The position numbers and the translations under genes are program-made. This document shows, piece after piece, positions 14,417 through 22,489 of a stretch of 28,797 bases of DNA. Every line of letters starts with the position of its first letter. Within the stretch, counting starts at the first letter, position 1. The notes below the pieces were generated by a model. The model did no database searches. It was given only the letters and a program-made list of their open reading frames with translations, and was not told where the DNA came from. Source of the DNA: a virus; the IMG/VR virus record IMGVR_UViG_3300035034_001538, positions 1-28,797 of that record; one strand, 5' to 3'.

Positions 14417-14460
14417 AAAAAAGAGAGGCAGGAACGGTATATACCGTTCCCGCCCCTCTC
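14417..14460 (-). terminator. Rho-independent terminator ending the leftward replication series
   Basis: On the minus strand a GC-rich hairpin (14460-14423) has the perfect inner palindrome GGAACGGTAT/ATACCGTTCC (14431-14450) and outer GAGAGG/CCTCTC arms with a small internal loop. It is followed by six T (14422-14417). It begins 23 nt after the primase stop (14484). Confidence 0.9.
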
Positions 14461-14483
14461 TAGATAGTGACCGCTTTCGCTAC

Positions 14484-15332
14484 CTATCCATAGTTCTCGA
14501 TGTTCTCGATGATCTTCTGAGTCTCACCGATGTCGAGTCCGATCTCGGTCGAGCGACGTTTGATCTCTACGTCCCAGTTCTCGACCTGAGCCTGCTTCAT
14601 CTGACTGCCGATCGCGAACAGCGTGTTGTTGCGCGTGCCAGCCTTGATCGGCTTGTTGAGTTCCTCGATCAGATCTGTCTGCATGAGCATGATCTCCGTT
14701 TCGTCCATCGTTGTGAGTGTCTTCTGAATGTTGGCGGCTGCCAACACTCGTTGCTGCTTCTTGAGCAGCAGGCGGTTCTGTAACCAGTCAGGAATCGGAG
14801 TGAGCTTGCGCTCATTCCACCGCTGAGTCGAGTGATGGTACACACACCCGACTCCTCGGATGTCTACACCCTGAACGATGTTGATCTGATCTCCCACGAG
14901 AGCAAAGCCCTCTGTGGTTGACCACTCATCATCTGGAACAGAGTAGTACAGGTGATAGCCTGTCCCACTCTTGCTTGTCTCTGCGAGTGTCACGGGTAAC
15001 GGTCCCAGCTGAGCTGCGAACTGGTTACCACCGTTCTTCCCGTCGACATCGACACACACGACCTTGAAGGCACGCATTACGAGTGCTGCTGCGTGTTGAC
15101 CCTTCTCGTAGCCGTACTCTGTGCGCCGAGGAGCGAACTCTGTCCGCATGTAGCGATCCATGAACTCGTCTCCCCAGCCTCGCTGAGTAGACCCGTTCGC
15201 GAACGATCGCACGAGAGCCGGTCCCTTCGGACCGACAATCGCAGCTAGCTTGAGCTCGTCTGGAAGGATGACATCCGCTCCCGCGTAGTCCTCCCTCTCC
15301 CACCACTCATTCGTTGGCAGCTGTAGCGCCAC
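14484..15332 (-). CDS. DNA primase, bifunctional primase/polymerase (PrimPol) N-terminal type
   Basis: 282 aa; GTG 15332 has GGGAGG 5 nt upstream and overlaps the helicase gene by 26 bp, implying coupled translation. Prim-Pol (PF09250-type) signatures are clear: VDVDGKNGG (94-102, catalytic Asp95/Asp97), KSGTGYHLYY (121-130, catalytic His127), and VDIRGVGCVYHHS (156-168). The last ~90 residues are helical (LNKPIKAGTRNNTLFAIGSQ) as in primase C-terminal helical modules that follow this domain. It would synthesise primers at the fork for the A-family polymerase at 19395. In many phages and plasmids PrimPol is fused to the D5 helicase; here it is a separate gene directly downstream of that helicase. 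Confidence 0.9.
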   Translation of the reverse strand: MALQLPTNEWWEREDYAGADVILPDELKLAAIVGPKGPALVRSFANGSTQRGWGDEFMDRYMRTEFAPRRTEYGYEKGQHAAALVMRAFKVVCVDVDGKNGGNQFAAQLGPLPVTLAETSKSGTGYHLYYSVPDDEWSTTEGFALVGDQINIVQGVDIRGVGCVYHHSTQRWNERKLTPIPDWLQNRLLLKKQQRVLAAANIQKTLTTMDETEIMLMQTDLIEELNKPIKAGTRNNTLFAIGSQMKQAQVENWDVEIKRRSTEIGLDIGETQKIIENIENYG

Positions 15333-16698
15333 TGGGTCCTCCCTTCATGAGGTGTTGCAGTGCCATCTCAGTCTCCGGTCGGAAACCCTTGATGACCCGC
15401 TTGTTCTGTGGCTTGCCGTTCGACTGATCTCTGATGGTCTTCCAGTCGATCTGGAAAGCCGTCTTGAGGAGAGTGAGCAGATCACCGTCTGTCCTCTCGT
15501 GCATACCCTGTGTCTCCGCCCACGGCTTAAAGCTTGCCATGAACGCATCCACTGTGGCATTGCCAGCCTTGATTGACGTGAGAGCTTTCTGATCGTTGGC
15601 TGCAAGGTGCTCCAGGAACTGAAGTACCGGACTGCCAAGCCAGACCTGCTCGAGCTGGAGATCCAAGCTGTCTTGTGTCAGAGTGAGCTTGGCAGCTACC
15701 TCGTCTCGACGGACATAGTGATCTATGAGCAGTGCGAGCAGAGCACCCAGCATGGGCTCGCTCGACATCTTCTCAAAGAACTCACCGTCCTCAGCGTAGA
15801 CATTGGCGAAGTGAAACCGCACGAGTCTCTTCTGAAGAGCTGAGCTCTTGTCTCTCGTCTTCGGCTCGCTGTTGAGAGCCTCGAGAAAGAGTGCGTTGGT
15901 CTGCACTCGTGTTGTACCGCTCTCGTAGAGCATCCGTACAACACTGTCTTCTCCTGCGATGAGAGTCTTCTCCATTGAGCTGTCCTTGATGTAGGACATC
16001 TCGCCATCCATGATGACGTTCAGTAGCTTGTCGTTGAGCTCGACACAGGTGGGACTCCGCTCAGCCATAGACTGTCGCGTGATTTCACTCACGTTCTCAA
16101 TGCCGAAGAGCAGCTTGAGCATCGTGAGCAGAGTGCTCTTGCCGTTCCTTCCTTCTCCGAGGAGCAGGATGTACTTGACAGCACTCCAGCCTGGTGCCAG
16201 AGCTGTAGCGAGGTGGTACAGCAGAGACTTTGCTGACTCCTCGCTACCGACCCACTCTGCGATCGTGTTGAACACCTCGAGCTTGTCAGCCTCGCTCTCG
16301 TTGAGCTTTGGCCGGACAAAGTTCGGGGTGAACGATCCTGAGTGTTCGACGAGCTCACCTTTGCTGTTGAGAGCACGGAGACCTGCGTCGGTCTTGATCA
16401 AGATGGAGTCGTTCTTCGTAGGTCTCTGACTAGCGAGCTGTCGCAGCGTGAACGTGAAAGAGCGAAGCTCTCCATCGTTACTGAACAGAATCCCGCTTCT
16501 CTTGTTGGCGAGGTCCTGGATGTCGTCCCTCGACAACGGCAACCAGACTCTGTTTTCCAGGTCGGGTGCCGGCACGGGGCTCTCAGTTCTCCAGTCAACA
16601 GGGATGTAGATCTTGACACTGCGCTGGATGAGATCGAAGCTCGCTGACAGTTGCCTGGCGGCGTCTGCCATCTCGTGCTTTGTCTTGAGGTCGGGCAC
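15307..16698 (-). CDS. D5-like superfamily 3 replicative helicase
   Basis: 463 aa from GTG 16698, chosen because AAGGAG (16710-16705) lies 6 nt upstream; the open frame to 16764 runs across a hairpin and is not needed. The C-terminal ~300 residues carry the SF3/D5 ATPase: Walker A LLLGEGRNGKST (~179-190), Walker B IMDGEMSY (~229-236), then a conserved 'replace/motif C' stretch FLEALNSEPK. The N-terminal ~130 residues resemble the D5_N leader. C-terminally there is a helical winged-helix-like region (WKTIRDQSNGKPQNKRVIKGF). It would unwind DNA as a hexamer and pair with the adjacent PrimPol. Confidence 0.85.
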   Translation of the reverse strand: MPDLKTKHEMADAARQLSASFDLIQRSVKIYIPVDWRTESPVPAPDLENRVWLPLSRDDIQDLANKRSGILFSNDGELRSFTFTLRQLASQRPTKNDSILIKTDAGLRALNSKGELVEHSGSFTPNFVRPKLNESEADKLEVFNTIAEWVGSEESAKSLLYHLATALAPGWSAVKYILLLGEGRNGKSTLLTMLKLLFGIENVSEITRQSMAERSPTCVELNDKLLNVIMDGEMSYIKDSSMEKTLIAGEDSVVRMLYESGTTRVQTNALFLEALNSEPKTRDKSSALQKRLVRFHFANVYAEDGEFFEKMSSEPMLGALLALLIDHYVRRDEVAAKLTLTQDSLDLQLEQVWLGSPVLQFLEHLAANDQKALTSIKAGNATVDAFMASFKPWAETQGMHERTDGDLLTLLKTAFQIDWKTIRDQSNGKPQNKRVIKGFRPETEMALQHLMKGGPSGATAANE

Positions 16699-16727
16699 AG
16701 ACCTCTCCTTTCTCGTGGTCATGATGA

Positions 16728-16754
16728 GGGTAGCCTGCGAATAACAGGCTACCC
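16728..16754 (-). other. Stem-loop after the 45-aa gene, no U-tract
   Basis: Perfect 10-bp stem GGGTAGCCTG/CAGGCTACCC with a 7-nt loop, 6 nt downstream of the 45-aa stop (16761) and upstream of the helicase SD. No T-run follows on either strand. Confidence 0.8.
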
Positions 16755-16760
16755 CCGTGA

Positions 16761-16898
16761 TCACTCGGAGTTAGCGAGTGATCTGATGGTCGCGACCCTC
16801 TTCTCGAGTATCTGCAAGCCTTCCTCATCGAGGTCGTCTTTCAGAGCTCGTTCGAGAGTCTCTTGGATCCTTGTTTCAATGCGCTCGTTTGTCACCAT
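16761..16898 (-). CDS. Unknown 45-aa helical protein
   Basis: ATG 16898 (GTG 16895 has better spacing from AAAGGA at 16906-16901, giving 44 aa). The product MVTNERIETRIQETLERALK then DDLDEEGLQILEKRVATIRS is charged and amphipathic, almost entirely predicted helix with heptad-like Leu/Ile spacing, so a coiled coil or a small oligomer. It sits between the SF2 helicase and the SF3 helicase with a stem-loop on each side. It could be a helicase accessory peptide; no family is known to me. Confidence 0.65.
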   Translation of the reverse strand: MVTNERIETRIQETLERALKDDLDEEGLQILEKRVATIRSLANSE

Positions 16899-16915
16899 AG
16901 TCCTTTCCGTCTGCA

Positions 16916-16933
16916 GTCTGGCAGTAGCCAGAC
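16916..16933 (-). other. Short stem-loop after the SF2 helicase gene
   Basis: Stem GTCTGGC/GCCAGAC, loop of four, 17 nt downstream of the helicase stop (16951). No U-tract. It is the weakest member of the junction stem-loop series. Confidence 0.6.
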
Positions 16934-16950
16934 CCCACCCCGTTGAGCGG

Positions 16951-18153
16951 TTAGTTGTAGGTGAAACGATACGCGACCTTCTTGGAGTAGTCGGCGTCTC
17001 CTCCTCGTGGGAGGATTCGACCGATCAACTGACGACGTAATGAAGCGTCGTTAGTGTCGTCCAAGATGACCATGCAGTCGCAGACCTTATCGATCCCATC
17101 AGTTCCTGTTGCGATCGTTGCAGTCCCGACGAGCACATCGAACTGTCCAGCTATGAACCCAGCGACCAGCCTATCCTTCAGCTTGGGGGAGGTGTCCCCG
17201 TCGATGTAGGCGTATTGGACACTATTTCTCTCCAGAGACATCTTGAGCGCGAAAGCGATCGTAGAGTGCTCTGTGAAGATCATGATCGGTGCCGTAGCTT
17301 CTCCAGCAATTTGGATTAGTCTGTCGTAGACCTCATCCCACAACTCCCCTGTCCCTGGATTTACGATCTGTAGGTACCGAGTACGGTGAGTCTTCTCCAT
17401 CTGGCTCGACATGATGCGCGAGCGTGAGCGATCGAGATTGAGAGTGTCGAACTCCCAGCCGAGCTTCCGGCCGAGAGCAATGTCTACAATGATGTCTGGC
17501 GCCTCGTCAGGCAGGTACACCACTCCTGGCAGAGAGGCTAGTGCCTCCGCTGCGTCGGCGTGATGCAGGAACCCTGTAACGATAGGCTCTGCAGCGAACG
17601 GGTTCGGTTCTGTCAGGCAGTTCTGGTACAACCACTGGATGTAGTTGCCACCTGTCAAGAGAGGATTCAGGACGTACGCAATGCAGTAGACTCGCTCTGC
17701 ATCGTTGTAGTTCGGCGTAGCCGACCCGATGATGATCGGTGCCTGAAGACTCCTCGCCATGCGGCTGAACTTCTTCCAGCCTTGACCCTTGTGACCGCCG
17801 AGCAAGTGGAACTCGTCGACGATCACAGCCTGATCTCGGCTGACTCGGAAAATTTTCTGCCGAAATTTGGCGTGAGAGATCGTGAGAACACTGACGCCAA
17901 GTGCTGCAGCCACCTTCTTCCACCGAGGGTGAGTGACAGGTGGCGCTACTACGAGGACAGACTCGACTCCTCTGGTCGCCATGCAAGTGAGCATGGTCTC
18001 TGTCTTCCCTGTCCCCGTGGGGTAGTAGACACAGAGCCGCATGAGCGGATTCTCATGCGGGTCGTCCATCCTGTTCCAGGTCTCGAATGCTTCCAGCTGA
18101 TGCGGGAACCACTCGAAGCCTAGGAGCTCGGCTGCAGTTGTAATAGAGATCAT
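16951..18153 (-). CDS. Superfamily 2 DNA/RNA helicase
   Basis: 400 aa. ATG 18153 overlaps the preceding stop (ATGA). Motifs in order: Q-like FPHQLEAFETW (16-26), Walker A YPTGTGKTE (44-52), Ia-like VVAPPVTHPRWKK, Walker B VDEFH (112-116; DEFH instead of DEAD/DEAH), III GSATPNY (143-149), IV MIFTEHS (291-297), V GTATIATGTDG (343-353), and VI RRQLIGRILPRG (373-384). Two RecA-like domains are therefore complete. This resembles the DEAD-box/SNF2-like helicases found beside DUF2800, DUF2815 and PolA in other phages. Likely roles are fork remodelling or recombination in DNA replication. Confidence 0.9.
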   Translation of the reverse strand: MISITTAAELLGFEWFPHQLEAFETWNRMDDPHENPLMRLCVYYPTGTGKTETMLTCMATRGVESVLVVAPPVTHPRWKKVAAALGVSVLTISHAKFRQKIFRVSRDQAVIVDEFHLLGGHKGQGWKKFSRMARSLQAPIIIGSATPNYNDAERVYCIAYVLNPLLTGGNYIQWLYQNCLTEPNPFAAEPIVTGFLHHADAAEALASLPGVVYLPDEAPDIIVDIALGRKLGWEFDTLNLDRSRSRIMSSQMEKTHRTRYLQIVNPGTGELWDEVYDRLIQIAGEATAPIMIFTEHSTIAFALKMSLERNSVQYAYIDGDTSPKLKDRLVAGFIAGQFDVLVGTATIATGTDGIDKVCDCMVILDDTNDASLRRQLIGRILPRGGDADYSKKVAYRFTYN

Positions 18154-18746
18154 CGCTGCTCAATCTTGAACCAGGTTCCGAAGGGCTTGCCCTCTCGACC
18201 TGGTGAGAAGACGTGGTCAGCCATTTGATCGTAGATCGCGTAGCCTTTCTGCTCCAGCCAGTCAAGGAACTGCTCGAGCTGCTTGGCAGTGGGTTGATAA
18301 TTCTCAAGCTCGCTGATGAGACCAGGGTCCATACTCCGCCAGCGCTGATCGAAGTTGACCATTGCCTCTTTCTCGGCTGCAGCCTCAGGGTTGATGAGAC
18401 GATCGAACTCTGCCTCTTTGGTCGTCCTGTCTCGAGCTGCCTTGATGTCGAGATACTCCTCGACAGTACGGGCCTGCACCATGTCCTCTCCGATGACCTC
18501 TCGGAACATGAGCAGGTAGCCGTCGACGTCGTCGATGGTATCGCTGTAGTCAGGCGTGATGCCTGCACGATACATCTTGTACATCGCGAAGGCGAGAGGT
18601 ACCTGCCACGGTTGGACGGGGAAGTTGAACAGACCCTCCCACATCTTTGCGACTCGTACCATGTTTTCGACGCGATCGCCGTAGACAGAGAGTCGCTGGT
18701 CGACCAGCTTTTGCGCATCACTCTTGTTGTTTGTGCCGTCAGTCAT
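18150..18746 (-). CDS. DUF6378-like phage protein (198 aa)
   Basis: ATG 18746 with AAAGGAGGT 4-5 nt upstream, the strongest SD in the leftward block. Residues ~20-80 have the pattern VYGDRVENMVRVAKMWEG... LAFAMYKMYRAGITPDYSDTIDDVDGYLLM, which resembles the DUF6378 family found next to phage nucleotide and replication genes. The rest is charged and helical (EYLDIKAARDRTTKEAEFDRL) with an acidic middle and the aromatic C-terminal segment FGTWFKIEQR. The biochemical activity of this family is not known to me; a link with the polymerase module is from context. It overlaps the helicase start by 4 bp. Confidence 0.75.
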   Translation of the reverse strand: MTDGTNNKSDAQKLVDQRLSVYGDRVENMVRVAKMWEGLFNFPVQPWQVPLAFAMYKMYRAGITPDYSDTIDDVDGYLLMFREVIGEDMVQARTVEEYLDIKAARDRTTKEAEFDRLINPEAAAEKEAMVNFDQRWRSMDPGLISELENYQPTAKQLEQFLDWLEQKGYAIYDQMADHVFSPGREGKPFGTWFKIEQR

Positions 18747-18764
18747 GACGACCTCCTTTCATTG

Positions 18765-19331
18765 TTACAGCATTGGATTGTGCTCGCCCAGCTCTTCTGG
18801 GTGAGCCTTGTAGTACGCTCGGTAATCAGCTGCCGTTGGACGAGTTCGAACTTTGCGACTGAGGATTGCATCGATGATCTTGTAGACCACCTCGTTGAGT
18901 CTGGGATCCTTGAGAGCACCGTACAGCGCGATGCGTGCTGCTGCTCTCAGGTCTTGGTGGAACGACGGTGTTGAGAAGTCCCAGAGATTGAGGAGCTCCA
19001 GGAGCTCTTTTGTCACGACCTTCTTCATACCGGTGTTGTCGATCCACTGGATACCAGAGACCTTGGATCGAATCTCACCCTCGAGCTTGCTGATGCCTTG
19101 GTGAGTGTGAGTACCACGGTTGCGATACAGCTCTCCGAAGAGATGGATCTCGTTGTACGGGACACCGGTGTGGAGAACGTTACCCACCCAGTTCTTCACA
19201 GCCTCCGAGTCGTTTCCCGGTAGTGCCGCTGCCTCGTGACTGTGAGTGAGTAGTGTGTCGTTGAGATTGATTCTCACCGCACCGGTGTTTCGTGCTCCGG
19301 GGTCGATCCCCACGAGCGTTATGATTGTCAT
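18765..19331 (-). CDS. RuvC-like Holliday junction resolvase
   Basis: 188 aa. The opening LVGIDPGARNTGAVRI (catalytic Asp10), FGELYRNR (Glu67), and the C-terminal SFHQDLRAAARIAL (Asp127, with His125 in the HxxD-type position) give the RuvC/RNase H-like acidic site. One further acid expected before the last may be nearby (e.g. the ELLELLN region). The enzyme would cut branched DNA made by replication and recombination before packaging. The SD is GGAGG ~10 nt from the ATG, a slightly long spacing. It lies between polymerase and the DUF6378-like gene. Confidence 0.85.
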   Translation of the reverse strand: MTIITLVGIDPGARNTGAVRINLNDTLLTHSHEAAALPGNDSEAVKNWVGNVLHTGVPYNEIHLFGELYRNRGTHTHQGISKLEGEIRSKVSGIQWIDNTGMKKVVTKELLELLNLWDFSTPSFHQDLRAAARIALYGALKDPRLNEVVYKIIDAILSRKVRTRPTAADYRAYYKAHPEELGEHNPML

Positions 19332-19355
19332 GTGTGAGTGACCTCCAGAGGTAGG

Positions 19356-19389
19356 TCGGGGAGCGGCGAGTTGTTCCGCCGCTCCCCGA
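19356..19389 (-). other. Strong stem-loop after the DNA polymerase gene, no U-tract
   Basis: Perfect 13-bp stem TCGGGGAGCGGCG/CGCCGCTCCCCGA with an 8-nt loop, 5 nt downstream of the polymerase stop (19395). On the minus strand the sequence after it is mixed, so it is not a classic terminator. Confidence 0.9.
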
Positions 19390-19394
19390 GATGT

Positions 19395-21530
19395 TTACTT
19401 GATGTAGCGGTAGCCTTGCTTGATGTCAGCCACCAACGGGAAGTTCACGATGTCAGAGTGTGTCTTCGACATCGCTTGAGCCATCATCTCACGAACCTCA
19501 TCTAGAGGGTGAGAGCCAGGCACCCAGTCCACCACGATCTCGTCGTGGAACTGTCCTACGATCTTGACATTGGTGACACCCTCTAGCTCGAAGAGCTCTT
19601 TCATCTCCAGGAGAGATGCGAAGAACAGCTCTCGACAGAACGACTGAGTCAAGATGCCGGCCAGCTTCCCTCCGTAGAGCGTGTAGTAGACACGCTTCTT
19701 CAGCTTCGGGTCGTAGTGATTGTCAACCCACAGCGGCCCTGTCTTCCTCGGCGTTGGCTTGTAGTAGCAGATGTTCCTGCCCTTGCGGTAGACACCGTGA
19801 AAGACTCTGGTGAGGATGATGCGGTCAGTTGTCTTAGCCTTCAAGATCATAGAGACAGACCTTGCACCAGGATGAAGAGCCTGTAGACTCACCGGTGTAT
19901 CGTTTCCCTTGAACTCGAGTACGAGTCCATTACCCAGTTCCGTAGTCCTGGAATATTTGGACCCTGCCAAGAGCTCAGTGAGACAGGCTTCGATTGTCTC
20001 CCAGAGCTTGACAATCTCCGGGTTGGACTTTCTCCAGGCAGTAACGAGGTCGAGAGACTCTTCCTCCGTCATGTCTGCTCCCCATTTAAAGAGGAAGTTC
20101 TTGACGGCGACCGGCCCCGCCTGATAGCCACAGGACAGCTCACTGTACTTACCCTGGTTCCGCTGCTCCTTGGTGACTGTGTCGTAATTAGCACCGTAGA
20201 ACCTCTCGGCCAGGACCTTGTAGATGTCTTTGCCTTGATGGAACGCGTCGAGCTTCCACTGAGCGTTCGCAAGGAAGGCAAGCCCTCTGCTCTCCACGCT
20301 CGCGAAGTCACCTACGATCAGATACCCCTTCGGGTCGCTAGCCACGAACACCTGTCGGAGATTCTCTGACAGAGTGTTGTTGGTGAACGAGAGATCTTGG
20401 TCGTACATGGTCTCCATGTCCATCAGATCCTCCGTGTCAGACAACCTCTTGAGGTTCTGCATCTGAACACCTCGAGCACTGGTGCGGTACGTCTGACCCG
20501 CTCCGACGTGAACGTACTGGTTGCGGAGCCGACCGTCTGTTCCGACTGTGTCGAGGATGACCTGAAGCTTCTTCAGACTGGTACCGCCGAGCTCGATCTT
20601 TGTCCTGAGCATGGACTGTACTTCCCAGTACCCCTCGCGGAGAGGGTCATCGCTCAGCATGGTCGAGAGCTTTGTCGAGATCTTTCTCTCATACATCTTC
20701 ACCTTGTCAGCGTCGAAGCCTGTGAGTGCAATTCCACGCTCTGCACACCACTTCTTGAGCTGCTGAGGAGACGTGAGGTTGAGAGCAGGATCGACATTCA
20801 TCTTGAACCAGTGAAGCTCGTCCTCGAGATTCTTCTCGTAGCGGATCTTCATCTCGTGAACGAGGTCAAGATCGACTTTCCACCCGATCTCGTTCATGGA
20901 TGCAGTGAGCGGCTCGAGCTGTGATTCCACAGCTGTGGCAGCTCTCATGTGATCGTAGTGCAGCGCGATCTCTCGACCCGCTGCACTGTCACGACCACAG
21001 TATTCTGCGAAGCTCTTCCACTGCTTCATTGTCTCAGGGTCTGCGTTGAGGAGCTCCTTGGTAGGAGCCTGACCACCGTTCCACTGGTTCGGGATACAGA
21101 ACTTCTTGATGAGGTCGCTGCCCGTCTCGAGCTTGCTCAGGAGAGTCAGCTGAGGAGCTGCAGCCTCGAGATGGCTAGCAGCTCCCTGAGCTCGAGCGAT
21201 GACTGCCGAGTCGACGATGTTGGAGAGCCATTTGATTCTCTTGACTCCGAGGTGCTTGAGCACTCGCCTCTCGAAGCCAGCGTTGTGAGCGACAATCCAA
21301 GAGTTTGTCTCTTTGCTAACCTCGAAGAGGTATTCCAGGAGTTTGTCTACTTCGCTCTTACCGTTCTGAACGAAGTCGTAGATGTCAGGGAGAGTATCGT
21401 CTCTGATACTGACCCCCGCAATGAGAGGGGTGAAGCTGTCGTCGCTCGCATAGCGATCGAGACCGTGAACCTTGAGGTTCACTCTGCTGAAGGTCTCGAA
21501 GTCGAGACCGATGTAACCGTAATTGTCCAT
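19395..21530 (-). CDS. Family A DNA polymerase with 3'-5' exonuclease
   Basis: 711 aa, similar to T7 polymerase in length; ATG 21530 with AAGGA 5 nt upstream. Exonuclease motifs: GLDFETFS (Asp10, Glu12), AHNAGFERRV with a Glu where the family often has Asp (about residue 87), and YCGRDSAAG (~177-185, YxxxD). Polymerase motifs: a TYRTSARGVQMQNLKR segment, motif A VGDFASVESRG (~Asp408), motif B region with Arg457, Lys461 and SCGYQAG, and motif C QFHDEIVVD (~659-667). All catalytic residues appear present. It lacks a clear thioredoxin-binding loop, which I did not test further. It is the replicative polymerase, working with the SSB, helicase and primase encoded here. Confidence 0.95.
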   Translation of the reverse strand: MDNYGYIGLDFETFSRVNLKVHGLDRYASDDSFTPLIAGVSIRDDTLPDIYDFVQNGKSEVDKLLEYLFEVSKETNSWIVAHNAGFERRVLKHLGVKRIKWLSNIVDSAVIARAQGAASHLEAAAPQLTLLSKLETGSDLIKKFCIPNQWNGGQAPTKELLNADPETMKQWKSFAEYCGRDSAAGREIALHYDHMRAATAVESQLEPLTASMNEIGWKVDLDLVHEMKIRYEKNLEDELHWFKMNVDPALNLTSPQQLKKWCAERGIALTGFDADKVKMYERKISTKLSTMLSDDPLREGYWEVQSMLRTKIELGGTSLKKLQVILDTVGTDGRLRNQYVHVGAGQTYRTSARGVQMQNLKRLSDTEDLMDMETMYDQDLSFTNNTLSENLRQVFVASDPKGYLIVGDFASVESRGLAFLANAQWKLDAFHQGKDIYKVLAERFYGANYDTVTKEQRNQGKYSELSCGYQAGPVAVKNFLFKWGADMTEEESLDLVTAWRKSNPEIVKLWETIEACLTELLAGSKYSRTTELGNGLVLEFKGNDTPVSLQALHPGARSVSMILKAKTTDRIILTRVFHGVYRKGRNICYYKPTPRKTGPLWVDNHYDPKLKKRVYYTLYGGKLAGILTQSFCRELFFASLLEMKELFELEGVTNVKIVGQFHDEIVVDWVPGSHPLDEVREMMAQAMSKTHSDIVNFPLVADIKQGYRYIK

Positions 21531-21565
21531 TGGGTTCCTTCTCTTACAGTGACGGCGTTATGAAG

Positions 21566-21602
21566 CCTGGCCGACAGCACGCTCGTCTTGCTGCCGGCCA
21601 GG
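21566..21602 (-). other. Stem-loop after the DUF2800 gene, no U-tract
   Basis: Arms CCTGGCCG-A-CAGC and GCTG-C-CGGCCAGG pair over 13 positions with one A-C mismatch and an 11-nt loop. It begins 2 nt after the DUF2800 stop (21605). Confidence 0.85.
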
Positions 21603-21604
21603 TA

Positions 21605-22489
21605 CTACATGTTGAGTATCTCGTTCTCATCCACGATAGGTGGATACAGAACACTGAGCTGCTCAGGGCAGTACGGTCGTGCCTTGTCCCCGCGTGACCA
21701 CGGGTTCGCAGGACAGAACGTACAGTGATCGTTCGGAACGAGAGTCAGATCCTTGTTGATGATCTTCTCGTCCGTCTCGATGGCGAGCAGCATCCACTTC
21801 TCGAGCTCAGAGATCGGCGCCATCCACGACCCGAAGTTGTCGGGTTGGAAGATGTGAATGCCGAACTCTCTTGCCTGAGTAGCGAGGTGTTTCTTGCTCG
21901 CGACGTAGAACATACCTTGATAGTTGTCTTCGGGATGGACAGGGATCTTCCCTGACTTGAAGTCAATCGTCTCAAGGACCTTCGGCCCAACGAACATCAC
22001 GTCTGGAGTGGTACCCGGCTTGCTCGGTAGCCACTCGGCGATCATGGTCTCTTCTGTGGTGATCTGATACAGCTGACCATCCAGCCGAGCCTTGATGTCT
22101 CGGAGCTTGAGACAGCTCTTCGCTGAGAACATGAGCAGCTTGGGAGTGAATTCCCTGAACGCACAGAACCAGTCAACCCACCTCGAGTTGATGGAGTGGT
22201 TTGTCCAGAGCCAGACTTCCATCTCGCTCTCGTCCTCACACAGCGGCCAGCGCTTAGTGTAGTGCAGCCGGCTGAGTGCGAACAACGCTGTACCGATGAG
22301 GACGAGTGTATCCTCGTTGAGGTACGGCAGCTGCTGGAGCTGTTCGTGGAGTCTCGTACCCACTCCTTTTGCTCCAGCAGCGTCGTCTCTGACGGGAGCC
22401 TTCCATCCAGGAATGGCGAGCTCCAGGTTGGCACTACCAGGACAAGCCATGAGCTGTGCTGCGCTCGAGGCGCTGAACCGCTTAGGCAT
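21605..22489 (-). CDS. DUF2800 / PD-(D/E)XK nuclease with four cysteines
   Basis: 294 aa; ATG 22489 overlaps the preceding stop by 8 bp. The opening FSASSAAQLMACPGSANLE is the DUF2800 signature. A nuclease core is visible: TPDVMFVGPKVLETIDFKSGK (the PD...D-F-K acid-lysine pattern, around residues 161-181) followed by DNYQGMFYVASK (Q...Y motif). Cys16 at the N-terminus plus a C-terminal set in DHCTFCP and PYCPEQ fits a Cas4/AddB-like iron-sulfur cluster, so 5'-3' exonuclease activity is plausible. The family is usually found with DUF2815 SSB and PolA, as here. It is likely involved in recombination or end processing of phage DNA. Confidence 0.85.
   Translation of the reverse strand: MPKRFSASSAAQLMACPGSANLELAIPGWKAPVRDDAAGAKGVGTRLHEQLQQLPYLNEDTLVLIGTALFALSRLHYTKRWPLCEDESEMEVWLWTNHSINSRWVDWFCAFREFTPKLLMFSAKSCLKLRDIKARLDGQLYQITTEETMIAEWLPSKPGTTPDVMFVGPKVLETIDFKSGKIPVHPEDNYQGMFYVASKKHLATQAREFGIHIFQPDNFGSWMAPISELEKWMLLAIETDEKIINKDLTLVPNDHCTFCPANPWSRGDKARPYCPEQLSVLYPPIVDENEILNM

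Noticed and set aside
16699-16764. N-terminal extension of the D5 helicase
   Set aside because: It would translate through the perfect hairpin at 16728-16754, whereas GTG 16698 has a near-ideal SD.
20397-21563. Two plus-strand open frames opposite the DNA polymerase gene
   Set aside because: They are shadows of the polymerase gene; no promoter, no SD and biased composition.
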